Source: a virus. Taken from it: 29,511 nucleotides of DNA. The notes below the pieces were generated by a model, which did no database searches, was not told the DNA's origin, and saw only the letters and a program-made list of their open reading frames with translations. Shown here one piece after another: positions 29,510-29,511 of this stretch. The stretch is taken from positions 1 through 29,511 of IMG/VR virus record IMGVR_UViG_3300036832_000824, one strand, 5' to 3'. A program made the position numbers and the translations under genes. The first letter of the stretch is position 1; each line of letters opens with the position of its first letter.

Positions 29510-29511
29510 AT

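Overview
The window is phage DNA, most likely a temperate phage or prophage of an alphaproteobacterium of the Bradyrhizobium/Rhizobiales kind. This host guess is an inference. It rests on the high GC content, on ATGA-coupled gene order, and on tail protein motifs I associate with that group (the 'RPSNWNDDH' fibre N-terminus and the 'Y-x-LGSP-x-F-A-T-P' repeat). No rRNA, convincing tRNA, CRISPR array or insertion sequence was seen.

Region 1 (1-20453, all + strand) is a contractile-tail and lysis module. It begins inside a tape measure gene that carries peptidoglycan-hydrolase domains. Then come a baseplate hub (Mu gp44-like), a membrane-piercing spike (Mu gp45-like), a coiled-coil tail protein, the N-terminal half of a DNA-circulation protein (Mu gp43-like), a small beta-rich structural protein and three tandem paralogous fibre genes. 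After these follow a protein ending in the C-terminal half of the DNA-circulation family, gp46-like, gp47-like (baseplate J) and gp48-like wedge proteins, a short repeat protein and a parallel beta-helix tail fibre. Two GIY-YIG homing endonuclease genes are slotted between these genes, at or next to start/stop overlaps. The region ends with small membrane proteins, a three-domain endolysin, two membrane microproteins and a strong intrinsic terminator.

Region 2 (20509-25099, all - strand) is a run of 17 small genes, mostly joined by ATGA or GTGA overlaps and converging on the terminator. None has a recognised enzyme function. At least five carry a membrane segment or signal peptide, and one has an SH3-like domain behind a proline-rich stalk. 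The cluster probably starts from a promoter near 25258-25286.

Region 3 (25100-29511) is the integration and accessory end. A divergent control region leads rightward into two small genes and a tyrosine integrase, followed by a terminator, an AlpA/excisionase-like protein, an HNH endonuclease and a zinc-ribbon protein. Beyond these are a convergent MazG-like gene, an HTH protein and two further - strand genes, the last cut by the window edge. Head genes, the repressor and attachment sites are not visible.

The most unusual points are these: the DNA-circulation protein is split in two around a fibre cassette; the fibre gene is triplicated with exact shared DNA blocks; homing endonucleases sit at translational-coupling junctions, and the fibre after one of them lacks a normal start codon; and the 17-gene leftward cluster is uncharacterised.
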